A stretch of DNA of 64,000 nt from VSJD01 sp964617825 (GTDB lineage Bacteria > Verrucomicrobiota > Kiritimatiellia > JAAZAB01): the NCBI GenBank assembly GCA_964617825.1, contig CAZTWL010000008.1:1-64000 (forward strand), read 5' to 3'. Below the pieces are notes generated by a model, which did not search any database, was not told the DNA's origin, and saw only the letters and a program-made list of their open reading frames with translations. This document shows, one piece after another, positions 26,090 to 34,535 of the stretch; positions within the stretch are counted from its first letter, which is position 1, and each line of letters opens with the position of its first letter. The translations under genes were made by a program, and so were the position numbers.

Positions 26090-26992
26090 TCATTGTGAAG
26101 ATTCCTGCCAGTTCTTCATGCGGGCATCGAAGTAATCGCGTAGAAGCGTATACCGGAGAGCAAGTTTTGTGTTCTTTTCTCTTGCCCATAATTCAGTCTG
26201 TGCGACTACGAACTCATACGCTTTGGTAACAGCATGCACAGTTGCCTCTTGGACAGCAACGTGTCGTCGGAACGGCTCACCCAGGTAATCAAGTATCGGG
26301 CGGCCGTCCACATCTTCACAGAGAATCGAGAGCGAGACCTTTGCTATGCCCTGGTTGACGCGATCGCGGTTTGTCTTGGGCACAATATCGGCAGAAGTAT
26401 TTAGAAAATTCATCATGGAATTACCGATAACGATTCGCGGCATTTGGGCAACTGCATGTTCGAGTTCGTATGCCTTGGCAACTGCTGCACCGTAAATCTC
26501 ATTCTCGTTCATCTCCATGCCGAGACCGACGTCAATGCCACCGCGGATGGGTCTGCCAGCGGCCAGACTGACCAGCATATTTGTGGCGCATGCACCAAGA
26601 AGGGCGCAAACACCATTCTGGGCAGATGTATTGTCGGAACGGGCAAGTGCGACGAATAGGACTAGGCCGTCTGAAAAGCGTTGGAATTTGACCGGCGGAA
26701 GCTGGGTCTGATCGCGAAGTTCTGTAATGCCTGGCAGGTCTATGGAGGACGGCGGCCCTTGTTTGTATCCCTCGAAGAAACGGGCGACGGACTGCTGCAT
26801 GCTATTGATTGTGCCGAAGGCAAGTTTGATCTGGGCTTGGAAGGAATCTATAGACGCCGGATCATCTTTTTCCGGAAGAGCATCCAGGGCTTTGAGGATT
26901 GCGCCGTGTCCGAGAAGATCTAGAAAAGCGACTGCATAAAAACCAATGGCAACAGTATCTGGTGGGTGACTGGGGACTTCCGGCTCTTTCAT
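26090..26992 (-). CDS. Putative class III nucleotide cyclase-like protein
   Basis: 300 residues. The pattern FLDLLG (Asp25), RFSDGLVLFV (Asp108), RGGIDVG (150-156), YGAAVAKAYELE (167-178) and PRIVIG resembles the class III cyclase fold, where two Asp bind the catalytic metals. Such stand-alone proteins are often annotated only as hypothetical. Standard substrate-specifying residues cannot be assigned by eye. The gene starts 13 bases after the specificity subunit. If active it would give the operon a nucleotide-signalling arm, as in Pycsar, though no membrane or TIR effector is adjacent. Confidence 0.5.
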   Translation of the reverse strand: MKEPEVPSHPPDTVAIGFYAVAFLDLLGHGAILKALDALPEKDDPASIDSFQAQIKLAFGTINSMQQSVARFFEGYKQGPPSSIDLPGITELRDQTQLPPVKFQRFSDGLVLFVALARSDNTSAQNGVCALLGACATNMLVSLAAGRPIRGGIDVGLGMEMNENEIYGAAVAKAYELEHAVAQMPRIVIGNSMMNFLNTSADIVPKTNRDRVNQGIAKVSLSILCEDVDGRPILDYLGEPFRRHVAVQEATVHAVTKAYEFVVAQTELWAREKNTKLALRYTLLRDYFDARMKNWQESSQ

Positions 26993-27005
26993 ACGAATGC
27001 CTCTG

Positions 27006-28391
27006 TCATAACTGTTTCAGGTATTTCAGTGCCGCTGATTCGCTCTCCTCGATGGCGATTTCAACAGTGTGCTTGGCGTCATCAAGAAGGCGTCGGGATT
27101 CCTGCCGGGCGACGCTGCTGTCGTCGACCTTTCGCCGAATTGCCTCTTGCACTGAATCGGGTGCGAGCCAAACCGTGAAGTCCTCTATGGATTCCAGACG
27201 CAATTCGATCTGCCCGGAAGAACCCGTCCAATGTCTCTCTGTCTGCATAAATCCAGGAAGCGCGTTCAAGAAGACGCCGAGATAGACGGGATCTAATGGC
27301 GGCTTCGGACGCAGAATGGTGACGTGACTATCGACAACGGCCTTCACATCTTCCAAGAGTGTTTGTGCACGCCCGATTGTCTGATAACCCGTGGAGTTTA
27401 AAAGGACATCATATAGTCGAGCAACACTCTTCCCTTTGTTTCGTACAGCTTGGCTCTTCGTCGTTCGCCTGTTCGTCGCGAGGTCTACGAAACGAGAGCC
27501 AACATGTTGACTATTTATGACAAGGTATTCACCGTTATCAGAGTAGGCAGGTTGAAGTCCGCGCTTCGCACGTTCTGTTAGTTGGTCACCAAGTCGGACT
27601 GCCCTGCCAGTAGCATTCATACATTTCAGCAAACGTTCGTACTTGGGCTGGAAGAACTCAGCATCGAGACGGTCGATTTTCGCGGCATGGGAGTAGTTGT
27701 CTTCACAGAACAGACGCGGGGTAAGATCCAGATGCAACAAGCCCAAGGCATCGTTTAGTATTTTTTCGGCAGCGGCATAGAGAGCCTGAGACGCTCGGCG
27801 CTTGGCAGTCGCGATCTCAACCATCTGATGAACACGCGTTTCAATCGAGCCCGCGCGCGGGATATGGAGAGTCTTCAGGTAAGTTGGCGCAATGTGCGGT
27901 TGCGCCATGCCATACGCGCCTCTCGTCAAGAGTCCGCGACCGATGGCGGTGTTGAGGAACGTTGCTAAGTAGCCGGATGGGATGCCTCGTGGTCGGATGA
28001 TTAGACAGTCGGCACAAGCGAATATCACAGCGGGGTCACCAAGGTAGCATGCCGTATCCCCGAAGTTCGCACCTGAACGTGTCATCAGAACGTCGCCTAT
28101 CGCAAGACGGTTACGGCCGATGAGTTGCGCAGTTGTTGTCGGCATATATGCTTCATTTGAAAGATCGAGATAGTTGGGTCGAATATTCTGCGCAAGCAGA
28201 ATTCGGATGCCGGCCTCCGTATAAACGCGGGTAATCTCGATAGGATGCATAATCCTATGCACGATGGACGAAAGCGGGGTTCCAGGTTCGGTAAGTTTCT
28301 GGAAATGCAGGTACTCGGGACGGTAGAACTCCGCATCAAGCCGGAAGGTATCGGACATTTTTGAGCGTTGGACTATGCTCCAGACCGCCAT
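27006..28391 (-). CDS. Restriction-modification specificity subunit (HsdS-like)
   Basis: 461 residues. Two target-recognition halves, each ending in a helical spacer (about residues 180-215 and 425-455, e.g. QMVEIATAKRRASQALYAAAEKIL and ESRRLLDDAKHTVEIAIEESE), as in type I HsdS. The ATG at 28,391 overlaps the methylase stop as TAATG and has AGGAGG before it; the longer frame 15 codons upstream is unlikely. It would direct the methylase-nuclease to a bipartite DNA site. Confidence 0.8.
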   Translation of the reverse strand: MAVWSIVQRSKMSDTFRLDAEFYRPEYLHFQKLTEPGTPLSSIVHRIMHPIEITRVYTEAGIRILLAQNIRPNYLDLSNEAYMPTTTAQLIGRNRLAIGDVLMTRSGANFGDTACYLGDPAVIFACADCLIIRPRGIPSGYLATFLNTAIGRGLLTRGAYGMAQPHIAPTYLKTLHIPRAGSIETRVHQMVEIATAKRRASQALYAAAEKILNDALGLLHLDLTPRLFCEDNYSHAAKIDRLDAEFFQPKYERLLKCMNATGRAVRLGDQLTERAKRGLQPAYSDNGEYLVINSQHVGSRFVDLATNRRTTKSQAVRNKGKSVARLYDVLLNSTGYQTIGRAQTLLEDVKAVVDSHVTILRPKPPLDPVYLGVFLNALPGFMQTERHWTGSSGQIELRLESIEDFTVWLAPDSVQEAIRRKVDDSSVARQESRRLLDDAKHTVEIAIEESESAALKYLKQL

Positions 28392-30505
28392 TACCCGGCC
28401 TCCTGACAGAAGGCAAAGCCCTGCTTTCGCCCCCAATCTTGGAAAGCATCGGCGATGCCAGGACGATCTGGAACGAAGGGCAGGCGTTCCTGGTAGGCCG
28501 TCTCAATTGCTTCCTTGTCCTTGACAGAATAGGCGGTACTCAGCCTTTGGTCGCGCTGGTTTGTTAGATAACGTCTGAGATTGAACAAGTCATGATCCAC
28601 CATTGGGTGACCGTGGAGGTCGTAGAGGCGTCGGCCTTTGTCATCGGCCAGAAAGACATATTCGCCGGAGTTATCCTTGCCACCGTTCTGGCTAACAGCA
28701 AAGAAGATTGGGTAGTCATCGAGTCGCGGGCAGAGTGGGCCGGCCTTCCGGTCCTCATTCCACTTCTGGACAAAAACGATACTCGTCTTGGTGCCGGTGT
28801 GTGGTTTAAAAGTGTTACCGTGAAGTCCGACCACGGAGAGAATCCGGGCGCGTTCGGCGATGAAGTCCCGGATATCCTTGTCGCCAGTGTTGTTCAAGCG
28901 GCCTTGTGGTAGGACAATCGCCATGCGCCCACCAGGTCGCAGAAACTCAAGGTTGCGTTCGATGAATAGGATATCGCGGCCTACCTTCGACTGCCATTTG
29001 CCCTTTGCTTTCTTGGCCAAGTCGAACTGGTGAAGAATGCGAGAGTCCTTGATGTCCCCGGCAAAGGGCGGATTAGTCATTAGAACGTCAAAGTCAAAGT
29101 ATCTATAGTTCTCCTGGTTCCAGCGTGCACGTTCGCGGTCCGATAGACGGGCAAGACGATCACGGAGCCCGACCTTGATATCATCGGACCAGTTACGTGG
29201 GTCAAGGGTGTTCGCGCGATAAACGTTAGTGCGTCCATCCCCAGCTATCAGGTTGAGGGCTTTAGCGATCTTGATCGACCGCGGGTCGAAGTCTATGGCA
29301 AAGACCTTTTCGGCGGCGTATTCAGCCTGCCACTTGGATGGGCCTTGGGCCGTGAACTCATTTCCCCACACATGGAAAATGGAATGAACGGTGAAGCCGC
29401 ATGAGCCGCCGGCTGTATCAATGAGATATTCTTCAAGATTCGGGTTCAGCATGAGAACGCACATATCAATGTCATGCCGCGGAGTGAAGTATTGCCCTTT
29501 TTTCCCTTTGCCGACTTCAACGGAAAGGTATTCGAAGGCTTCATCGATCACTTGCAGATTGGAGTTGAAAAGCTTAACATTTTCAAGCGCCGAAACGCAT
29601 GTGACGAGGTGCTCGGGAGAAAGGTCAATATGGTCGCCCTCTACGAATACGCCCGGCCACTTACGTTTGGCATCCTCAAATAACCCGCTCATCTTCTCCT
29701 TAAGCTCGTGCGGCGTTGCGCCGCCGACACGGAACAGAAGAAAGCGGGACTTCTTACCGTCACCCTGGGCGGCGTTGGCCTCATCGAAAAGCTTGGCATA
29801 GATGAGTTTAAACACTTCTTCGAAAGCGTCCACGCCTGCATTGGCAAGAACCAGATTTTCCATATCCAGAATGATCTTCTTCAGGGTGGTTTGCTCGCGG
29901 ACAAGGATATTATGTTCGACCAGATCGGCTAGTGTCCAACGTTCGGCCAAGACTTCGGAAAGGGTCTGCGTTGCCTTTGGAATTTCAGGAAGGTTCTGAA
30001 AGAAGTTCGGGTCCCGGCGGTGCAATATGATCGTCTCGCCACCATTCGTCCATACGCCGATAGGGGCGCCTTCCGCGTGGCAGTAGCTTTTGAGTTGTTC
30101 CAAGCCATCCGCGCGCTTCGGCTTCTTACACTCTACGATGATGAATGCCGTGTTAGGGTCATCCTTGTCACAGACAAAGATGTCCGCTGCTTTCTCGTGG
30201 ACGGCGGAACCGAATTGCACAGGCTTTTCGAGGAAGATGCGCTCGGCGGGGTAACCGTAGACCTCCATGAGCATCTTGGCATAGAGTTGTCGGATGATTT
30301 CTTCGGGCTTGGCTGGGCGTTCCTGTCCGGTGACGAAGCAATGTAGGTAGGGCTTGCCCCGCTTTAGGTAGATTTCAAGAGCATCCACCGCGCCGGATTT
30401 GAAGACGGCCAGGGTGTGGGCGCTACCCCGCAGTATGTCGTCAACGGTTGGCGGAGTATCTTTGCTCTTTGTGTCGTCATTCTGTTTGCCGTTCTTGTTC
30501 GCCAT
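28391..30505 (-). CDS. DNA methylase fused to an HsdR-type nuclease domain
   Basis: 704 residues. The N-terminal part carries a restriction-type PD-(D/E)XK domain: EEIIRQLYAKMLMEVYGYP, then AADIF (Asp108) and IIVECKKP (Glu125, Lys127). The rest is an N6-adenine methylase with a QYFTP segment (about 338), motif I DTAGGSCGF (363-371) and motif IV NPPF (478-481). The ATG at 30,505 follows GGAGGGG, with the upstream stop just before it. Nuclease and methylase in one chain plus a separate S subunit recalls BcgI-type (IIB) enzymes. No HsdR motor gene is present. Confidence 0.85.
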   Translation of the reverse strand: MANKNGKQNDDTKSKDTPPTVDDILRGSAHTLAVFKSGAVDALEIYLKRGKPYLHCFVTGQERPAKPEEIIRQLYAKMLMEVYGYPAERIFLEKPVQFGSAVHEKAADIFVCDKDDPNTAFIIVECKKPKRADGLEQLKSYCHAEGAPIGVWTNGGETIILHRRDPNFFQNLPEIPKATQTLSEVLAERWTLADLVEHNILVREQTTLKKIILDMENLVLANAGVDAFEEVFKLIYAKLFDEANAAQGDGKKSRFLLFRVGGATPHELKEKMSGLFEDAKRKWPGVFVEGDHIDLSPEHLVTCVSALENVKLFNSNLQVIDEAFEYLSVEVGKGKKGQYFTPRHDIDMCVLMLNPNLEEYLIDTAGGSCGFTVHSIFHVWGNEFTAQGPSKWQAEYAAEKVFAIDFDPRSIKIAKALNLIAGDGRTNVYRANTLDPRNWSDDIKVGLRDRLARLSDRERARWNQENYRYFDFDVLMTNPPFAGDIKDSRILHQFDLAKKAKGKWQSKVGRDILFIERNLEFLRPGGRMAIVLPQGRLNNTGDKDIRDFIAERARILSVVGLHGNTFKPHTGTKTSIVFVQKWNEDRKAGPLCPRLDDYPIFFAVSQNGGKDNSGEYVFLADDKGRRLYDLHGHPMVDHDLFNLRRYLTNQRDQRLSTAYSVKDKEAIETAYQERLPFVPDRPGIADAFQDWGRKQGFAFCQEAG

Positions 30506-30506
30506 A

Positions 30507-31526
30507 TTACCCCTCCGCATCTTCTAAGGGTTCCGGCACATAGACGCGCTTCAGCGGCAGAAGCCCCTTGTATTTTGAATCGAATTGTTCGTAGTGCTGC
30601 ATGATCAGGCCGACCAGTGCTTCGCCATCGATCAGCCGGAGATTGCTCTTGTTCCGGGCAAAGTTCTCCGCCTGGTTGGTGAACGTTCCGAGCGTAACCA
30701 CCATGCCGTATTCTGATTTCTCGACCTTTCCGTAAAGTTGTGAAACAATCGGGTCGCCGATGCTGCCTTCCGTGCTCTTGACCTGTACCTTGATAATCGG
30801 CGGTTCAAATCCGAGTTCGTCCTTATGGGCAATGATGTCAATTCCGCCGTCCGGTCCTTCCGGCGAAAGTCGGGTCCGGTAGCCCATTGCCCCCAGCAGG
30901 TGGGCAATAAACTCAGCCAGCGCATGGCCCTTTAACTCCTGAGCCAGTGTCTTCAGTATGAAATCACGGGTATTCTGCTCGATGTCCTCGGCCACATAGG
31001 ATATGGTTTCGTCCTTTTTCGCCGACGAAGCGGTCTCTTGCCCGGACAGCGCGGTCAAAAAATCATCGGCATACGTTTTTACTTGGAAAAAGCTCATGGC
31101 GGCGCCGATCTCATACAGGGCACCCTGCGAGAACTGTGTCCGGGGAAACGACTTCAGCCACTTCACCAGCCGATGATGGGGATAAGCTGGTTCATGATTG
31201 GTGTCGTATTTATACTGCCCGGCAATCTCACCGATGTGGACGTGGCGGTCACGCTTTGATGGATAAATCACAAGGTCGCCGACCTTGGCCTCATTTACGA
31301 AGCGAAAGAGTTGGCCGCCGGCATTGGGATAGTAACCAGGCTTACGCCCCGGCTGGGCCTCCTGAATCTTCGCCTTGAACGCCTCCCGATCGGCTGCCAG
31401 TTTTGACATATCGCCCATCTCCACCCAGCCCAGCGCAATTACGTTGTGCTTCAGAAATAAGTTATCCGCGTCGCCGGTCTTCCCACCGTGGATGCCCCAC
31501 ATTGTTTTTTCTGTTTTACTATCCAT
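30507..31526 (-). CDS. Mrr-type restriction endonuclease with N-terminal reader-like domain
   Basis: 339 residues from the ATG at 31,526 (GGAGGAAG upstream). The C-terminal domain has the Mrr catalytic motif GPDGGIDIIA (Asp230) and VQVKS (Gln248, Lys250). The N-terminal 150 residues (MWGIHGG..., GDLVIYPSKRDRHVHIGEI) resemble the PUA/EVE-like domains that precede Mrr nucleases and may read modified bases. Mrr enzymes usually cut methylated DNA, so coexistence with a resident methylase implies selectivity for other modifications or a modified role. Confidence 0.8.
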   Translation of the reverse strand: MDSKTEKTMWGIHGGKTGDADNLFLKHNVIALGWVEMGDMSKLAADREAFKAKIQEAQPGRKPGYYPNAGGQLFRFVNEAKVGDLVIYPSKRDRHVHIGEIAGQYKYDTNHEPAYPHHRLVKWLKSFPRTQFSQGALYEIGAAMSFFQVKTYADDFLTALSGQETASSAKKDETISYVAEDIEQNTRDFILKTLAQELKGHALAEFIAHLLGAMGYRTRLSPEGPDGGIDIIAHKDELGFEPPIIKVQVKSTEGSIGDPIVSQLYGKVEKSEYGMVVTLGTFTNQAENFARNKSNLRLIDGEALVGLIMQHYEQFDSKYKGLLPLKRVYVPEPLEDAEG

Positions 31527-31582
31527 TTCTTCCTCCATCTTCAATCAACTCGACCCGATATGCCGGCGGAAACATCATTTTC

Positions 31583-34351
31583 CTACGATGTGCGGCAGAT
31601 TCCCTTTTGCTCGCAGCTTTTACATGTCTTGCACAATATCTTTAGTCGAGGCAAGGTATTTGTTCTTAGACTCCGGCCGGCTGTCTCAATCGTTTCAAGA
31701 GTTTCTTTCGTAAGATTATCATCCACCAATTCACGAGTAGCGCCGCCATGGTCGAGATTGTGAATTTCAATCATGTCTGCTCGATTGCCGGTTAGTTGCT
31801 CATAGCCCACAGCGTAGACGTGAAGTTGGCGTTGAGTTATGTCCTCAGCTTGGGCACGTTCATCGGACTTAAAGTCCACAACCAAGAGTTGATTTGTGTC
31901 CGTGCGGCGAATTAGGTCTATTCGGCCATTGACGACAATGCCATCTGCGAGTTTAAGTTCAATATTCTTCTCGACATGCTCCAGCCGGGCTAGATTTTTG
32001 CCGTGTTCATTAAGATAGCGAGTGAGGGCTTCAGTAGCGGAATCCCTAAGGTATTGATCAACCTGTTGATTGGCAAATGGCAAATGAAGGTGTTCACTAA
32101 CTAATCGAGGCACATCAGCGATTGTGGGAATTATTCCCGCAAGAGATTTGGCGTGTATTTCGGCAAGTGCATTATGTAAAGACCGACCATATCCTAGGGC
32201 GCGACTAACGGGTGCATCAAAGCCATAAAGGAAGCGCAATTTGAACATATATGGGCATTGGAAATAATATTTCAATTCTGAAAACGTGAGGGGCATTGAT
32301 AAATCCTCTTGCCGCGGCTTTTGAGGCAGAGGTTTTGGCCGTGGTAAAGATGGATCTTTCGTGAGGACCTTGTCGCAGTCTGTGAAATCGCGAAAGAATT
32401 GGGATACCTTTCGGTGCTGTTGGTTGGAGGCGATTGGTGCCCAACTACAGAAGAGAAAACGTTCTGCGCGCGTCAACGCGACATAGAAAAGACGGCGTTC
32501 ATCTTCCTCTGTCCCCTTATAACGATCCGCGTTATTAACGGCATTTTCCGGGATAACGTGCCAAACGGAACGGCCGCCGGCCCGACGCGATGGAAATCTA
32601 TTCTTCCTAAGGCACGGAATAAATACTGCCGGCCATTGCATGCCTTTAGCTTTATGAACTGTCATAATCTGCACTGCATCGGGGCGGGCATAGCCATTGT
32701 CTTCCCATCCTTCCGGGTAATAATCAGGGGCTTGATAAAAGAGAAAATTTGCGAAGGATGCATAAAGATCGGTTGGTTTTGAATGAAAGTTGATTTGTTC
32801 GAAATCGGAGATCACATTGCTAAATTTGCCAAGATTATAATAGGCGACCTCACCGGAACCCCGTCGTTTCCTACTATTGTCTATATCCTCCTCACGAAGA
32901 TTGAGGGAACTGAGGAAGTCAAGATACACACGTTGAATATAGAGCTTGGCATCCGTCTTCCCGATGAGTCGAGACTTTCTTTCATTGAGCAAATTAATCC
33001 CGGCATCAAGTGCAGGCGAGCTGAGGCCCAAGCCAGAAGCCACAAGGATTTGACGTAGTTCGCATTCTTGTATAGGACCATTTTTCGGATGTTGGAAATC
33101 GGCGAGATAAAAGAATGCCATTGTTACGGCATTAACTTCCAACGTATCAAACAACCCATCCATACCGCCAACGATGAATGGAATATCTGCCTTTGCCAGA
33201 GCATTGACAATGGGACGAGCATCCCGGCGCACGCTTCTGAGTAATACTGCCATGTCCGAGTACGTTATGCCTCGAGGATCTGCATCCTGTTTATCCTTGT
33301 AGGGCGTTCCTAGTAGCGTCTTTATCTTGCTTACGATCCATTTCGCTTCTTCCTCAGGGCTCTTGAATGACAATGCGAGCACGTCACCTTCCTGTGCTGG
33401 CTGGGCATTCGTGCTGCCCATTGCTTTTGGAAGACGCGCCGGGATTTTTTCGATCATTTTGCGAGCTGCTTCCACAATGGCCGGGCTGCTCCGAAAGTTA
33501 TCATTGAATGGTATAGTCTTTACTTTTGGATAGCGACTGGCGAACGTAATTATGTTCTGAACATCGCTTCCACGCCATTGGTAAATGGTTTGATCGTCGT
33601 CTCCAACAACGCATATATTCTTCCCGAGGCTATAGAGTTTTTCAATCAATGCCTCCTGAAGAGGATTAACATCCTGATACTCGTCCACAACGAGATAACG
33701 TAGAGAAGCGGCAATCTTATTTCGTAAATCCCGATTGCTACTAATAGCATGAAGCGCCTCGGATATAATGGTAGAGAAATCCAGATATCGTTGCTTATGG
33801 CACAGTGTCTTATACTGGTCGATTGCTTTTCGAACGGCGGTCGGGATCTTGCTACTTTGGATCCCGGATTCCTCGCAGATTCCGATAAGTTGCTGGTAGA
33901 GGTGCGAATCTATCCACCGACTGAGACTGCCGCCGGCTAGCTTTGGTGTATTTGTCAGGCCGGATTCATTACTGAAGCGGTCAATCAGAAGTCGTTGATG
34001 GATATCAGACAGCACATTGTACTTGAGGAATTTGTACATAGGCGGCTGTTGTAGAAGGTTTAGGCAGTAGCCGTGGATTGTGCCGACATACATTTCGCCA
34101 AGACCTTTATCTGTACCGAAGGATGCCTTACACAATCGATATATACGATCCTTGAGTTCTGCCGCGGCCTTGTCGGTGAATGTGAATGCAACGATATTTC
34201 CAGGGTTGATTCCCTGACTCCCCTTCGTTCTGAGAATATCCACAATTCTTTCCGCTATCACCTGTGTCTTGCCAGAGCCAGCACAGGCAATGATCTGAAG
34301 GTTCTCTTCGTGTGTCGAAATCGCATTATTTTGGTCGGCAGTATATTTCAT
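31583..34351 (-). CDS. UvrD-like helicase with C-terminal RecB/Cas4-type nuclease
   Basis: 922 residues. Walker A ACAGSGKT (22-29) and DEYQD (about 225) mark an SF1 UvrD/Rep helicase; MTVHKAKGMQW (motif V region) follows. The last 220 residues are a PD-(D/E)XK nuclease (NGRIDLI...LLVVDFKSDE) with one Cys before it (YYFQCPYMF) and three at the end (CKTCKSCEQKGIC), the layout of an AddB/Cas4-type Fe-S nuclease. First gene of the operon; it may supply the DNA motor that HsdR provides in type I systems. Weak ribosome site. Confidence 0.85.
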   Translation of the reverse strand: MKYTADQNNAISTHEENLQIIACAGSGKTQVIAERIVDILRTKGSQGINPGNIVAFTFTDKAAAELKDRIYRLCKASFGTDKGLGEMYVGTIHGYCLNLLQQPPMYKFLKYNVLSDIHQRLLIDRFSNESGLTNTPKLAGGSLSRWIDSHLYQQLIGICEESGIQSSKIPTAVRKAIDQYKTLCHKQRYLDFSTIISEALHAISSNRDLRNKIAASLRYLVVDEYQDVNPLQEALIEKLYSLGKNICVVGDDDQTIYQWRGSDVQNIITFASRYPKVKTIPFNDNFRSSPAIVEAARKMIEKIPARLPKAMGSTNAQPAQEGDVLALSFKSPEEEAKWIVSKIKTLLGTPYKDKQDADPRGITYSDMAVLLRSVRRDARPIVNALAKADIPFIVGGMDGLFDTLEVNAVTMAFFYLADFQHPKNGPIQECELRQILVASGLGLSSPALDAGINLLNERKSRLIGKTDAKLYIQRVYLDFLSSLNLREEDIDNSRKRRGSGEVAYYNLGKFSNVISDFEQINFHSKPTDLYASFANFLFYQAPDYYPEGWEDNGYARPDAVQIMTVHKAKGMQWPAVFIPCLRKNRFPSRRAGGRSVWHVIPENAVNNADRYKGTEEDERRLFYVALTRAERFLFCSWAPIASNQQHRKVSQFFRDFTDCDKVLTKDPSLPRPKPLPQKPRQEDLSMPLTFSELKYYFQCPYMFKLRFLYGFDAPVSRALGYGRSLHNALAEIHAKSLAGIIPTIADVPRLVSEHLHLPFANQQVDQYLRDSATEALTRYLNEHGKNLARLEHVEKNIELKLADGIVVNGRIDLIRRTDTNQLLVVDFKSDERAQAEDITQRQLHVYAVGYEQLTGNRADMIEIHNLDHGGATRELVDDNLTKETLETIETAGRSLRTNTLPRLKILCKTCKSCEQKGICRTS

Positions 34352-34446
34352 GTGCTTCTTATCATATCTCGAAAGGCGTCCTGATTCCAGTAGTCGGCAG
34401 GGGCAAACGAGAATCTTTCCAGCGAAACCTATTTCGGGTCCTGCCC

Positions 34447-34473
34447 AGTATACAGTTTCACAACGGTTGTGAA
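34447..34473 (-). promoter_or_regulatory. Promoter/operator of the defence operon
   Basis: A perfect palindrome TTCACAA-CGG-TTGTGAA (34,457-34,473) adjoins a minus-strand -10-like TATACT (34,447-34,452). It lies about 100 bases upstream of the first operon gene in the 184-base gap after the integrase gene. Arrangement fits repressor control; the repressor is not identified. Confidence 0.45.
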
Positions 34474-34535
34474 TGTATCAAGGCGGTTCATGAAAAGCGA
34501 GTTGAAAGAGGATGTACCGGGACCTTTGACGCTTA

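Noticed and set aside
24893..26992. Calling the cyclase-like pair a Pycsar system
   Set aside because: No membrane, TIR or CNMP-binding effector motif is visible in the neighbour, so only a hypothesis is kept.
27006..34351. Classical type I restriction-modification system
   Set aside because: No HsdR gene; the nuclease domain is on the methylase and the only motor is a UvrD-like helicase.
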